NCBI RefSeq assembly: GCF_001886815.1
Contig: NZ_CP018099.1
Coordinates: 2,602,501-2,666,500 of the forward strand
Direction of reading: 5' to 3'
Length of the DNA: 64,000 nt
Source of the DNA: Caldithrix abyssi DSM 13497
GTDB lineage: Bacteria; Calditrichota; Calditrichia; Calditrichales; Calditrichaceae
The notes beneath the pieces are model-generated. The model ran no database searches. It saw only the letters and a list, made by a program, of their open reading frames with translations, and had not been told where the DNA came from. Positions 35,320 through 42,681 of this stretch are shown piece after piece. How positions within the stretch are numbered: position 1 is the first letter of the stretch; the number at the start of each line of letters is the position of its first letter. A program made the position numbers and the translations under genes.

Positions 35320-36221
35320 GCAGACTCCGAATCGTCGTCACGGACTCCGGACTGGGCGGAATGGATGTTGCCGCCCGTTTTTTTGCGGCGTTGCGTTCAA
35401 TGGAAGCCAGGCCAAACGTTGATCTCCTTTTCGTCAACGCCTTGCCCGAGGCTCAAAAAGGCTACAATAAAATGTCCGATAAGGCCGAGAAAATACGTGT
35501 GTTTAATCAGGTACTTCACAGCATCCAGAAACATTTTGCACCACACATCATAGCCATTGCCTGCAACACGCTGTCGGTTATTGTCTCAGAGACCGATTTC
35601 TACAAACAATATGCTCAACGGATTATGAATATTGTTGAAATATTTGCCGCTGATTTTTTAAACAAGATGAAAAATATCAAAAACACATCGGCCATCATTT
35701 TTGCCACAGAAACGACTATAAAAAATGCCAATTATCAAAACCTATTGTTCCGGGCAGGATTTCAAAATGATCACGTCATCCCTATTTCGTGCTACAAACT
35801 TGCATCAGAAATAGAGCTTGATTCTCAAAGTCGCAATACTTCTATGTTAGTAAAAAAATATGTCGCACAGGCTGTTGCCCAGGCTATTTATCCAAACAAT
35901 AAATTTGTTGTGATATTGGGCTGCACGCATTATGGTTACGTCCGCCATCTATTTGCAAGATATTTTTCTGAAATAGGGCTTAATAACATCGAGTTTTTTA
36001 ATCCCAACCGGTCACTGGTGGAAGCCCTGCTAAAAAAAATCGCTGCTGTGCAACAAGAGCACGCCGCTCCTCTTCAGCGCGACCACCATACTTTCCGGGT
36101 GATTTCGAAAGCTCAAATATTACCGTCCGAGGTTAAATCGATTGCCACGCTTATTGAGCCCATCTCCGCTGAGGCGGCCGCTGCTCTCCGACAATATGAG
36201 TTTAAAAAGGATCTGTTTTAG
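35316..36221 (+). CDS. Glutamate racemase-like protein (Asp/Glu racemase family)
   Basis: A 301-residue protein of the two-cysteine racemase fold. 'VTDSGLGGMDVAA' matches the MurI N-terminus 'DSGxGG'; the two catalytic Cys lie in 'IACNTLSV' and 'ILGCTHYGYV'. It may be the cell-wall MurI or a relative with other amino acid substrates; the N-terminus is less conserved than in typical MurI ('F' is replaced in 'DSGVGG'). Translationally coupled to the M20 hydrolase (ATGA), an unusual setting for murI. Confidence 0.8.
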   Translation: MSRLRIVVTDSGLGGMDVAARFFAALRSMEARPNVDLLFVNALPEAQKGYNKMSDKAEKIRVFNQVLHSIQKHFAPHIIAIACNTLSVIVSETDFYKQYAQRIMNIVEIFAADFLNKMKNIKNTSAIIFATETTIKNANYQNLLFRAGFQNDHVIPISCYKLASEIELDSQSRNTSMLVKKYVAQAVAQAIYPNNKFVVILGCTHYGYVRHLFARYFSEIGLNNIEFFNPNRSLVEALLKKIAAVQQEHAAPLQRDHHTFRVISKAQILPSEVKSIATLIEPISAEAAAALRQYEFKKDLF

Positions 36222-36540
36222 AAAGCGGGAAAACGGATGTAGCTTGCCAGCAATCAAAGCAATTTCTGTAGGTTTTTAAGCAACCTTATAGAACACAGAG
36301 AAGTCACATAGGGTTTAAAATTAGAAATCCCATAATGGCCCTCACACCCTGCACCCCGCCTGGGCTGGAATCGGAATAACGGCCGACGACCATTCAACCA
36401 TTCAACCATTCAACCATTCAACTAATCAACTATTCAACTAATCAACCAATTAACTATTCTCCTACCCCTTTACTCCCCCATTCTTTTTTTAGCAGAGTTT
36501 CATTTTTATGCTTAATTTTATCCCGAAAGGAGAAAACGTG
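36222..36540. other. Intergenic region with dispersed repeats
   Basis: No gene. 36288-36312 is a short GAACACAGAGAAGTCACATA stretch (reverse of CTTTGTGACTTCTCTGTG, see 47450-47492), and 36390-36458 is an inverted copy of the TTGAATGG repeat. AAAGGAG at 36526-36532 is the ndk ribosome binding site. Confidence 0.6.
36390..36458 (-). repeat. Dispersed TTGAATGG repeat, copy 3 (inverted)
   Basis: CCATTCAACCATTCAACCATT and following CAACTAATCAACTATTCAAC: on the minus strand this reads as the same GTTGAATAGTTGATTAGTTGAATGG pattern as at 4915-5003, given here in part. Confidence 0.8.
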
Positions 36541-36957
36541 ATGAACAAAACTCTGGCAATTATTAAACCCGACGGGGTGGCTAATGGCCTGATCGGCGAA
36601 ATCATCAAACGCATTGAACAGGAAGGTCTTAAGATCATCGGCATGCGCATGACGCAGCTCGACCGGCGGCAGGCCGAAGGCTTCTATTACGTCCATCGTT
36701 CCAGGCCCTTTTTCCACAGTCTGATCGAATACATGACTTCCGGGCCGGTGGTGTTGATGGTTCTCAAAGGCCCCAACGCCATCGATCGCTGGCGCACATT
36801 AATGGGCGCGACCGATCCCCGCAAGGCAGATCCGGGCACCATTCGCGCCGAAATGGGATTGAACATCGAGCGCAATGTGGTGCATGGATCCGATTCTGGC
36901 GATTCCGCCATGTATGAAATCAATTATTTTTTTAAAGGAAGCGATTTAGTCGAATAA
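36541..36957 (+). CDS. ndk: Nucleoside diphosphate kinase
   Basis: A 138-residue enzyme that transfers phosphate from ATP to other NDPs through a phospho-histidine. The active site is His115 in 'RNVVHGSDSGDSA'; 'LAIIKPDGV' at the start and 'GATDPRKADPGTIR' are also diagnostic. The ATG at 36541 follows AAAGGAG by 8 bases; a GTG one codon earlier is also possible. It lies 11 bases upstream of selB and is probably cotranscribed. Confidence 0.98.
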   Translation: MNKTLAIIKPDGVANGLIGEIIKRIEQEGLKIIGMRMTQLDRRQAEGFYYVHRSRPFFHSLIEYMTSGPVVLMVLKGPNAIDRWRTLMGATDPRKADPGTIRAEMGLNIERNVVHGSDSGDSAMYEINYFFKGSDLVE

Positions 36958-36968
36958 AAGGAAAAGGC

Positions 36969-38882
36969 ATGAAAAGACACATCATCATCGGCACGGCCGG
37001 ACACATCGATCACGGCAAAACAGCCTTAATCAAAGCCTTGACCGATATCGATACCGATGTTTTAAAAGAAGAAAAGGAGCGCGGTATCACCATCGAGCTG
37101 GGCTTTGCTTACTGGAAAGACAACATTACCATCATCGACGTTCCCGGTCATGAGCGTTTTGTAAAAACCATGGTGGCCGGCGTGAGCACGGTTGATCTTT
37201 TTCTGCTGGTCATCGCCGCCGATGACGGCATCATGCCCCAGACCAGAGAGCATTTAGACATCCTTAAATTTTTTGGCGTTAAAAACGGGCTGGTGGCGCT
37301 GAATAAAATTGATCTGGTAGATGATGAATGGCGCGAATTAATATTGCTGGAAATAGAAGAATTTTTGCGCGCCAACGGCTACGACAACACGCCTATCATT
37401 CCGGTTTCCGCCGTCACCGGACAGGGCGTGGATGAATTAAGAAACATACTCACTCAAAAAATAGAACAATGCGCCGAACGCGCCAGCACGCGGCCCTTTC
37501 GCCTGAACGTTGACCGCAGCTTCAGCGTGCATGGTTCGGGCACGGTGGTTACCGGTACGGTTTTATCCGACGCCATCAGTGTTGACGACAATGTGGTTAT
37601 CCTTCCGGAAGGCAGGCTCAGTAAAATACGCGGCATTCAGGTTCATCAAAAAGACGTAACCAGCGCGCTGGTCGGACAACGGGCGGCCATCAATTTGAGC
37701 AATGTTTCCAGAGAAGAAGTGGAGCGCGGCAAAACGTTAACGCGTCCGAATACACTGGAGCCGGTTCGGGAATTTCTGGCCGTTCTTCACACCTCGTCGC
37801 AAATTCCCATGAAAATCAAAAAACATCAGGAAGTGCGCGTCTATCTGGGTACGGCCGAAATACTGGGCCGTATTGCCTGGTTCGAAGAGAACCCCAGCCT
37901 GGAGGCGGAACAGACCTACCATGTGCGCATCCGTCTGGAAGAAGCCGGTGTTTGCGCGCCCGGCGATGCGGTGCTGATTCGCACCACTTCTCCATTTTTC
38001 ACCATTGCCGGCGGACGCGTTCTTTTCCTCAATCCTCCGCCCATGGGCAGAATGCGCCACCGCTGGCAGGAAATATTTAAAACCTTACGTAACGGTCAGC
38101 TTAAAGAGCGGATTAAAATCTTTTTTGAATATCAGGGATTTAGCGCCGTGAATTTGTCCAATCTTGCCACACAATTTTTTGAAAAAAAGGAAACTCTTGA
38201 AAGCGCGCTGACGGCCTTAATAAAAGAGAATTTTTTGCTTTCCATTGAACAGCAGAACGAAAAGCATTTTGTGGCCATTCCAGCTCTGGACGAAGCGCAG
38301 GATCGCCTGCTGTCGGCCATTCATTCCCGTTTAACGAATAGCAGTAAAGCGCTAAACGGTTTCAATAAAAGCGAGCTTAAATCCATGTTAAAACCGCCCT
38401 GCGCCAATGATCTGTTTTTCGATCGTTTGCTGCAGCGTATGGTCAACCGCAAGGCGCTGGTAGCCATCGACGATTTGTATCTCACGCCGGAGCTGGCCAA
38501 TATGGAAGCCAGGCAGAAGCAGGCCGCAAAAGCCCTGGAGGTCATTTGTGATGCCGGCTTTCAGGCATTGACCTTCCAGCAAATTGCAGAGGCGCTGAGC
38601 CTAGCGCCAGACGCCCTAAAACCCTTGCTTTCCAATCTGGTCAAACAGGGTAAAATTCACTCGCTGGCCGGCAGCTACTATCTGCACGATGAATTCTTGC
38701 AAAAAATTTTGGCTTATTTAAAAAAGTCCTTTGCCGAAAAAAGAGAACTGGATATTGCCAGTTTTAAAAATTTCACCGGATTGACTCGCAAGGTGCTCAT
38801 TCCGCTGCTGGAATATCTGGATCAAAAACAGTTTACCATAAGGCAGGGAGATGTACGCATTAAGGGGCCCATGCTCAATTGA
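36969..38882 (+). CDS. selB: Selenocysteine-specific translation elongation factor SelB
   Basis: A 637-residue GTPase that brings Sec-tRNA to UGA codons marked by a SECIS hairpin. The EF-Tu-like G domain shows 'GHIDHGKTALIKAL' (G1), 'ERGITIELGFAYW' (G2), 'DVPGHERFV' (G3) and 'ALNKIDLVD' (G4). The 'ELGFA' and 'DVPGHE' forms are SelB-typical rather than EF-Tu. Domains 2-3 follow, and from ~390 to the end are winged-helix repeats that bind the SECIS RNA. Length is normal. It is the only Sec-machinery gene here; selA, selC and selD must be elsewhere. Two UGA-containing genes downstream (39975-40703 and 47553-48725, minus strand) are likely clients. Confidence 0.95.
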   Translation: MKRHIIIGTAGHIDHGKTALIKALTDIDTDVLKEEKERGITIELGFAYWKDNITIIDVPGHERFVKTMVAGVSTVDLFLLVIAADDGIMPQTREHLDILKFFGVKNGLVALNKIDLVDDEWRELILLEIEEFLRANGYDNTPIIPVSAVTGQGVDELRNILTQKIEQCAERASTRPFRLNVDRSFSVHGSGTVVTGTVLSDAISVDDNVVILPEGRLSKIRGIQVHQKDVTSALVGQRAAINLSNVSREEVERGKTLTRPNTLEPVREFLAVLHTSSQIPMKIKKHQEVRVYLGTAEILGRIAWFEENPSLEAEQTYHVRIRLEEAGVCAPGDAVLIRTTSPFFTIAGGRVLFLNPPPMGRMRHRWQEIFKTLRNGQLKERIKIFFEYQGFSAVNLSNLATQFFEKKETLESALTALIKENFLLSIEQQNEKHFVAIPALDEAQDRLLSAIHSRLTNSSKALNGFNKSELKSMLKPPCANDLFFDRLLQRMVNRKALVAIDDLYLTPELANMEARQKQAAKALEVICDAGFQALTFQQIAEALSLAPDALKPLLSNLVKQGKIHSLAGSYYLHDEFLQKILAYLKKSFAEKRELDIASFKNFTGLTRKVLIPLLEYLDQKQFTIRQGDVRIKGPMLN

Positions 38883-39718
38883 AAACAATAATCTTTAAAA
38901 AATATTTGAAAAATTTGTCGTTAATGTTTTTAACCTTTTGTGCTATTTGCTGGCTGACCGCGCCCTATCTCTGGCAAATCATCACTTCCCTGAAGCCGAC
39001 GGCCGAACTGTCCCAACTGCCGCCTTTTTTCCCTTCCAGGATCGACTGGAGTCACTACCGCGTTGTGTTAAGCAGCAGCGATTTTCAACGTTTTATTTTA
39101 AACAGTTTGATCGTAGCCTCGCTGACCAGCCTGCTGGCCTTTGCCGCCGGCTCTTTAACCTCTTTTGCCACCGCTTTTTTTAATTTCAGAAAAAAGGCGC
39201 TGCTTTTGAGTTCCATTCTGGCCATTTCCATGTATCCGCCCATCGCCATCGTCAGTCCGCTGTTTTTAATGATCAAAGCGGCTAATCTGCGCGATACGTA
39301 CTGGGCGCTGATCTTACCATACAGCTCGTTCGCCCTGCCTTTTATGGTATGGACGCTGCACAATTTTTTCAAACAGGTGCCGGCAGAGATTTTAGAAGCC
39401 GCGCGCCTGGATGGTTGCACCAATTTCCAGCTTTATCGCCGCGTTGTGCTTCCCCTTTCCCGTCCGGCTATTTTTACCACCAGCATTCTGGTCTTTATCT
39501 TTGCCTGGAATGAATTCGTCTTTGCCCTCACCTTTACGGCCACGCCCAAATCGCAGACCATTCCCGTGGGCATTGCCCTCTTTCCCGGCATTTACGAAAT
39601 TCCCTGGGGCGACATTGCCGCGGCCAGTATTGTGGTCACCCTGCCGCTGATTCTGCTGGTCTTTATCTTTGAAAAACAGATTATCTCCGGCCTGACGGCT
39701 GGATCGGTTAAATATTGA
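38879..39718 (+). CDS. Sugar-type ABC transporter permease (MalG/UgpE family)
   Basis: A 279-residue inner-membrane permease with about six helices and the EAA loop 'EILEAARLDGCTNFQLYRRVVLPLSRPA' (residues ~178-205 as a landmark), which contacts the ATPase. The start is a TTG overlapping the selB stop by 4 bases (TTGA); the first ATG would remove half of helix 1. Family members work as the second permease of MalFG-type importers for carbohydrates. No partner permease, binding protein or ATPase lies in the window, and the gene ends at a terminator, so it must combine with subunits encoded elsewhere or be a relic. Confidence 0.88.
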   Translation: MKTIIFKKYLKNLSLMFLTFCAICWLTAPYLWQIITSLKPTAELSQLPPFFPSRIDWSHYRVVLSSSDFQRFILNSLIVASLTSLLAFAAGSLTSFATAFFNFRKKALLLSSILAISMYPPIAIVSPLFLMIKAANLRDTYWALILPYSSFALPFMVWTLHNFFKQVPAEILEAARLDGCTNFQLYRRVVLPLSRPAIFTTSILVFIFAWNEFVFALTFTATPKSQTIPVGIALFPGIYEIPWGDIAAASIVVTLPLILLVFIFEKQIISGLTAGSVKY

Positions 39719-39854
39719 ATAAATATCAACCAATATAAGGTTTAAATAATTACTCCGTTTTAATGGGTAGATAGACCTCTGTTCAAATTCTTTTGCACTC
39801 GTAAAAGCAGATACTTTAGCATGGGAGGACTTTTATCAAAGCCTGTTAAAACAA

Positions 39855-39890
39855 AAATAACCCCGGATGTTCATGCAACCGGGGTTATTT
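39855..39890. terminator. Bidirectional terminator between convergent permease and peroxiredoxin genes
   Basis: Perfect 12-base arms AAATAACCCCGG (39855-39866) and CCGGGGTTATTT (39879-39890) around a 12-base loop. It sits between the permease stop (39718) and the peroxiredoxin stop (39975) and can serve both. Confidence 0.85.
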
Positions 39891-39974
39891 ATCATGATTC
39901 GAAACCTAAGAAGAAAGACGGTAAAATACGATTTCTAATTTAACCGTTCTAAACTGCTTATTCAAAGGTTTCGA

Positions 39975-40703
39975 CTAATACTTTCCGATGTAATCTTTTC
40001 CCGTACCAATTAGTTTGTCGCCTGGTTTCCAGCCGGCAGGCGCCGCTTTACCAGGATTTTTAGCCACTTCTTGCATGGCCTTAATCTGCCTGATTAACTC
40101 ATCCACATTGCGGCCAACCGGGCCGGTAAGCACTTCCACCGCCATGATAATTCCATCCGGATTGATGATAAACCGCCCGCGCTGATTCAAACCGGACTTT
40201 TCCTGCCACACGCCATAAGCTCTGGAAACAGCGCCGCTGGGATCACCGCAAATCGGATATTCAACATTTTTGACGGTTGGGGAAGTTTTTTTCCACATCC
40301 AGTGCGTAAAATGAGTGTCTGTACTGATGGCAATAACTTCTACATTTAATTTTTTTAATTCATCGTACTTAGCTGCAACTGCAGCCAATTCGGTAGGTCA
40401 GACAAAGGTGAAAGCAGCGGGGAAAAAGCACAAAATGCGCCATTTACCCTGATAGTCCGAAAGTTTAACGGTTTTAATTTCATTCCCGACAACGCCCGTT
40501 AATTCAAAATCAATAGCGCGCTGCCCAGGTAACGGGATGGGATTGACCTTTAACGCGCTCTCCTTTACCACGTCCTTTTTTACGGTTACAGTGGCTTTTT
40601 CATCTGGCGACTGCCCACACGGGCCTAAAACCTGCGCCTTGCTTTGAAAGGGAATCATAAGAATGCCCATCAGTAGAAAGGCGACAAACAACACCTTACT
40701 CAT
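39975..40703 (-). CDS. Exported selenocysteine-containing peroxiredoxin (AhpC/Prx1-like), UGA-interrupted
   Basis: One 243-codon frame interrupted only by TGA at 40398-40400 (codon 102). The flanking residues read 'FFPAAFTFV-U-PTELAAVAAKY', so the UGA replaces the peroxidatic Cys of the AhpC/Prx1 signature 'DFTFVCPTEL'. N-terminal signal peptide ~1-23 ('MSKVLFVAFLLMGILM...SKAQ') makes it periplasmic. A hairpin at 40369-40388 fits a bacterial SECIS, and selB is nearby. The usual resolving Cys of 'VCPAxWxPG' is Ala in 'KAAPAGWKPG', so it is a one-Sec type; Cys in 'YPICGDPSG' is unusual. GGAGG precedes the ATG. It would detoxify peroxides. Annotators would split it into two ORFs. Confidence 0.92.
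40369..40388 (-). promoter_or_regulatory. Bacterial SECIS-like hairpin of the peroxiredoxin
   Basis: On the mRNA, TTGGCTGC and GCAGCTAA pair (8 base pairs including one G-U) around the loop AGTT. The loop starts 18 bases after the UGA and has G at its second position, matching the bacterial SECIS rules (loop 16-37 bases from UGA, G among the first two loop bases). Confidence 0.75.
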
Positions 40704-41010
40704 TTTGGTTCCTCCATTTTTGGGTACATGTTAGAAAAATACATTCATTTGATGAAGTTTAATTCTAAAAGGTACAAAAAGTTCAAAATTATTTTTTTCA
40801 GAGAATATCTGCGCAATTTGCGTAAAAAAATTAATTGCGGCTCGCTGCCTTGGTTAATGGATGGAATCTTACCTATAAAACACCGCGCAGGTTGTTCTGA
40901 AAATTGCTTTAAGAGTTGTTTAAGGATTTTCCGTTAAACTACAAAATTAAAAGTCGGCGGCCTCAACAACCGCCGACTGCAAAGAATTTTCTTAAAATGT
41001 TTTAAAGATT
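40704..41010. other. Intergenic region between cytochrome and peroxiredoxin genes
   Basis: It holds the cytochrome terminator (40940-40978) and, next to 40703, the peroxiredoxin ribosome binding site. A 69-codon plus-strand ORF here is Lys/Arg-rich without features and is not called. No strong promoter pair was picked. Confidence 0.5.
40940..40978 (-). terminator. Terminator of the octaheme cytochrome operon
   Basis: Perfect arms AGTCGGCGG (40952-40960) and CCGCCGACT (40970-40978); on the minus strand the hairpin is followed by TTTAATTTTGT. It lies 33 bases past the cytochrome stop. Confidence 0.88.
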
Positions 41011-42264
41011 CTATTTTTGGGAATGTCTGGCGCGTAATTCTTTGGCTTTTTCTTTGATTTCCGTTAAATCGCGCACCATTTCACTCCAGCCGTACCACAA
41101 TGAGTAGTCCGGATTGTTATGGAATGCGCCCTGGAATAAACGCATACGATGTTTAAGGTGCATTTCGAACAGAGTCTGTTCGATTGTGGTTGGCGCGTCA
41201 TGGAAGGTTAACAGATCCGGGAAATTGCTGGCATAGCCTTCAGGTTTTTCGAGGATTCCGTCTTTGTACAAATCGGCTACAATGCGGATGGCTTCGGCCA
41301 GCAGTTTATCGCCTTCGCGAATCAGGTTGTCGCCTTTTTCCAGCTCGGCTTTGGCAAAGTTTTCGGAATGGCACTGGGAGCAAACTTTGATCATCTTATT
41401 CCGTTCTTTATCAAAGGCTTCTTTGCTCAAACGGGCAACATCCGCTTTGGCCACCACATCCAGTCTGGCGGTTGGCTTACCTTCCGGGCTTAATACGCCC
41501 AGCGCCTGCAGAATGGTTACGCGGTCTTTCCACCACTCTTCATCTTCGCCAGGGTAAGGCCCAAGCCCATCGGTACGAACCGCTAAAAAGCCCCAGGCCG
41601 TGCGCACTTCATGATTGCCTTCGGCCATGTGACAGGTTTGACAGGTCGGCGCAGAAGCAGATTCATCAATTTGTCCGGTTTGTTTTAATAAGGCACGAAC
41701 GCCATGTTTGGATGAGGAATACATTTCCCATTGCGGATGATCGAAGCCCATGTGGCAGGTCTGGCAAGCCTGAGGCTGCTGGGCTTCTTTTTTAGAAAAT
41801 GTGTGACGCGTATGACAGGCATCGCACGAGGCCACTCCAAAGCCGGCGCCCTCTTTTTTCAACTGTCTGATCTCTTCTTCCGTTTTAATACCCAGTTTAT
41901 GACAGCCGCCGCAACCTTTCATTCCTTCCGTAAGGGTCATCGGTTGATAGTGGATGGAAGGCATAGCCTTCATCGCCGCCCAGGCCAGGGCATGTTTGCC
42001 CTTTTTAAATTGCGTTACCTGATCTTCGTGGCAGTTGGCGCAGGTTTCGGGAGTGGGAATATCCACATTGGCCACATCGCTGGCCGAGCTGTGTCCGTCA
42101 CCGTGACAGGTGGCGCAACCGACCTCGTTTTTCGAGTGTTTACTGATTTCCCAGTCGGTTACAATACCAGGCGTAATATTCTGGTGACAGGTTACACACG
42201 TCTGCTCGGCAAATGCCAGTGTAAAGCCGAATAACAGCAGAAAAATTGAGTAGGTAATTCTCAT
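41011..42264 (-). CDS. Periplasmic octaheme c-type cytochrome, hydroxylamine oxidoreductase-like
   Basis: A 417-residue exported protein (signal peptide ~1-19, 'FTLAFA') with exactly eight CxxCH haem motifs: CVTCH, CATCH, CANCH, CGGCH, CDACH, CQTCH, CQTCH and CSQCH. The spacing and the C-terminal helical region without haem sites fit the HAO-like octaheme family, including the reductive epsilon-HAO forms that reduce nitrite or hydroxylamine to ammonium. I cannot see a clear cross-linking Tyr, which would favour reduction over oxidation. It is last in the operon with PepSY membrane and 4-TM proteins that could pass quinol electrons to it. It needs CcmF-type maturation. Confidence 0.85.
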   Translation of the reverse strand: MRITYSIFLLLFGFTLAFAEQTCVTCHQNITPGIVTDWEISKHSKNEVGCATCHGDGHSSASDVANVDIPTPETCANCHEDQVTQFKKGKHALAWAAMKAMPSIHYQPMTLTEGMKGCGGCHKLGIKTEEEIRQLKKEGAGFGVASCDACHTRHTFSKKEAQQPQACQTCHMGFDHPQWEMYSSSKHGVRALLKQTGQIDESASAPTCQTCHMAEGNHEVRTAWGFLAVRTDGLGPYPGEDEEWWKDRVTILQALGVLSPEGKPTARLDVVAKADVARLSKEAFDKERNKMIKVCSQCHSENFAKAELEKGDNLIREGDKLLAEAIRIVADLYKDGILEKPEGYASNFPDLLTFHDAPTTIEQTLFEMHLKHRMRLFQGAFHNNPDYSLWYGWSEMVRDLTEIKEKAKELRARHSQK

Positions 42265-42320
42265 AACACCTCCAATTTTGGTTTAACAATAACTCGTTTT
42301 ATCAAAAAAATTTTGGTTTT

Positions 42321-42677
42321 TCAATCCCCCTTTCCTGTTTCTGATTTATTCTTAAAATAGGCCTGAATCTTGTCATTTTGCCACCAGAAAATCACAAATA
42401 CAAAAAACAGAATAACCAGTCCCATGATGATTAATAAGCGAATATAAGGAAGATCCATTGCAAGTCGAAAACGAATAAACATGGCAGTAACACGCAGCCA
42501 CTCTCCAATCGCCAGCAAAAGCAATACCTGCCACAGTCCAGGCACCCATGCCCGACGAATGAATAACGTTCCTAACAGCAAAACAACCGCCAATGCCGGG
42601 TAAAGTCCCTGAAATCGCATTACATGGGCAGCAAATAATAAGTCAGCAAAAATCATCGGCAAAAATCGCAAAAACAT
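42321..42677 (-). CDS. Four-helix membrane protein next to the octaheme cytochrome
   Basis: A 118-residue protein from the ATG at 42677, where GGAGG lies within the end of the preceding gene; the longer frame from 42800 overlaps that gene heavily and is rejected. Four hydrophobic helices cover most of it ('FLPMIFADLLFAAHV', 'LYPALAVVLLLGTLFI', 'LWQVLLLLAIGEWLRV', 'LLIIMGLVILFFVFVIFWW'). No family recognised. The gap to the PepSY gene is 4 bases. It may be a membrane anchor or electron-transfer partner of the cytochrome (inference). Confidence 0.7.
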   Translation of the reverse strand: MFLRFLPMIFADLLFAAHVMRFQGLYPALAVVLLLGTLFIRRAWVPGLWQVLLLLAIGEWLRVTAMFIRFRLAMDLPYIRLLIIMGLVILFFVFVIFWWQNDKIQAYFKNKSETGKGD

Positions 42678-42681
42678 TACC

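Noticed and set aside
40398-40703. Peroxiredoxin as a pseudogene split into two ORFs
   Set aside because: The only interruption is a UGA at the catalytic codon, with a SECIS-like hairpin and selB nearby; both halves are otherwise intact.
40728-40937. 69-codon plus-strand ORF rich in Lys/Arg
   Set aside because: No ribosome binding site, no recognisable features, and it lies opposite the leader of the peroxiredoxin gene.
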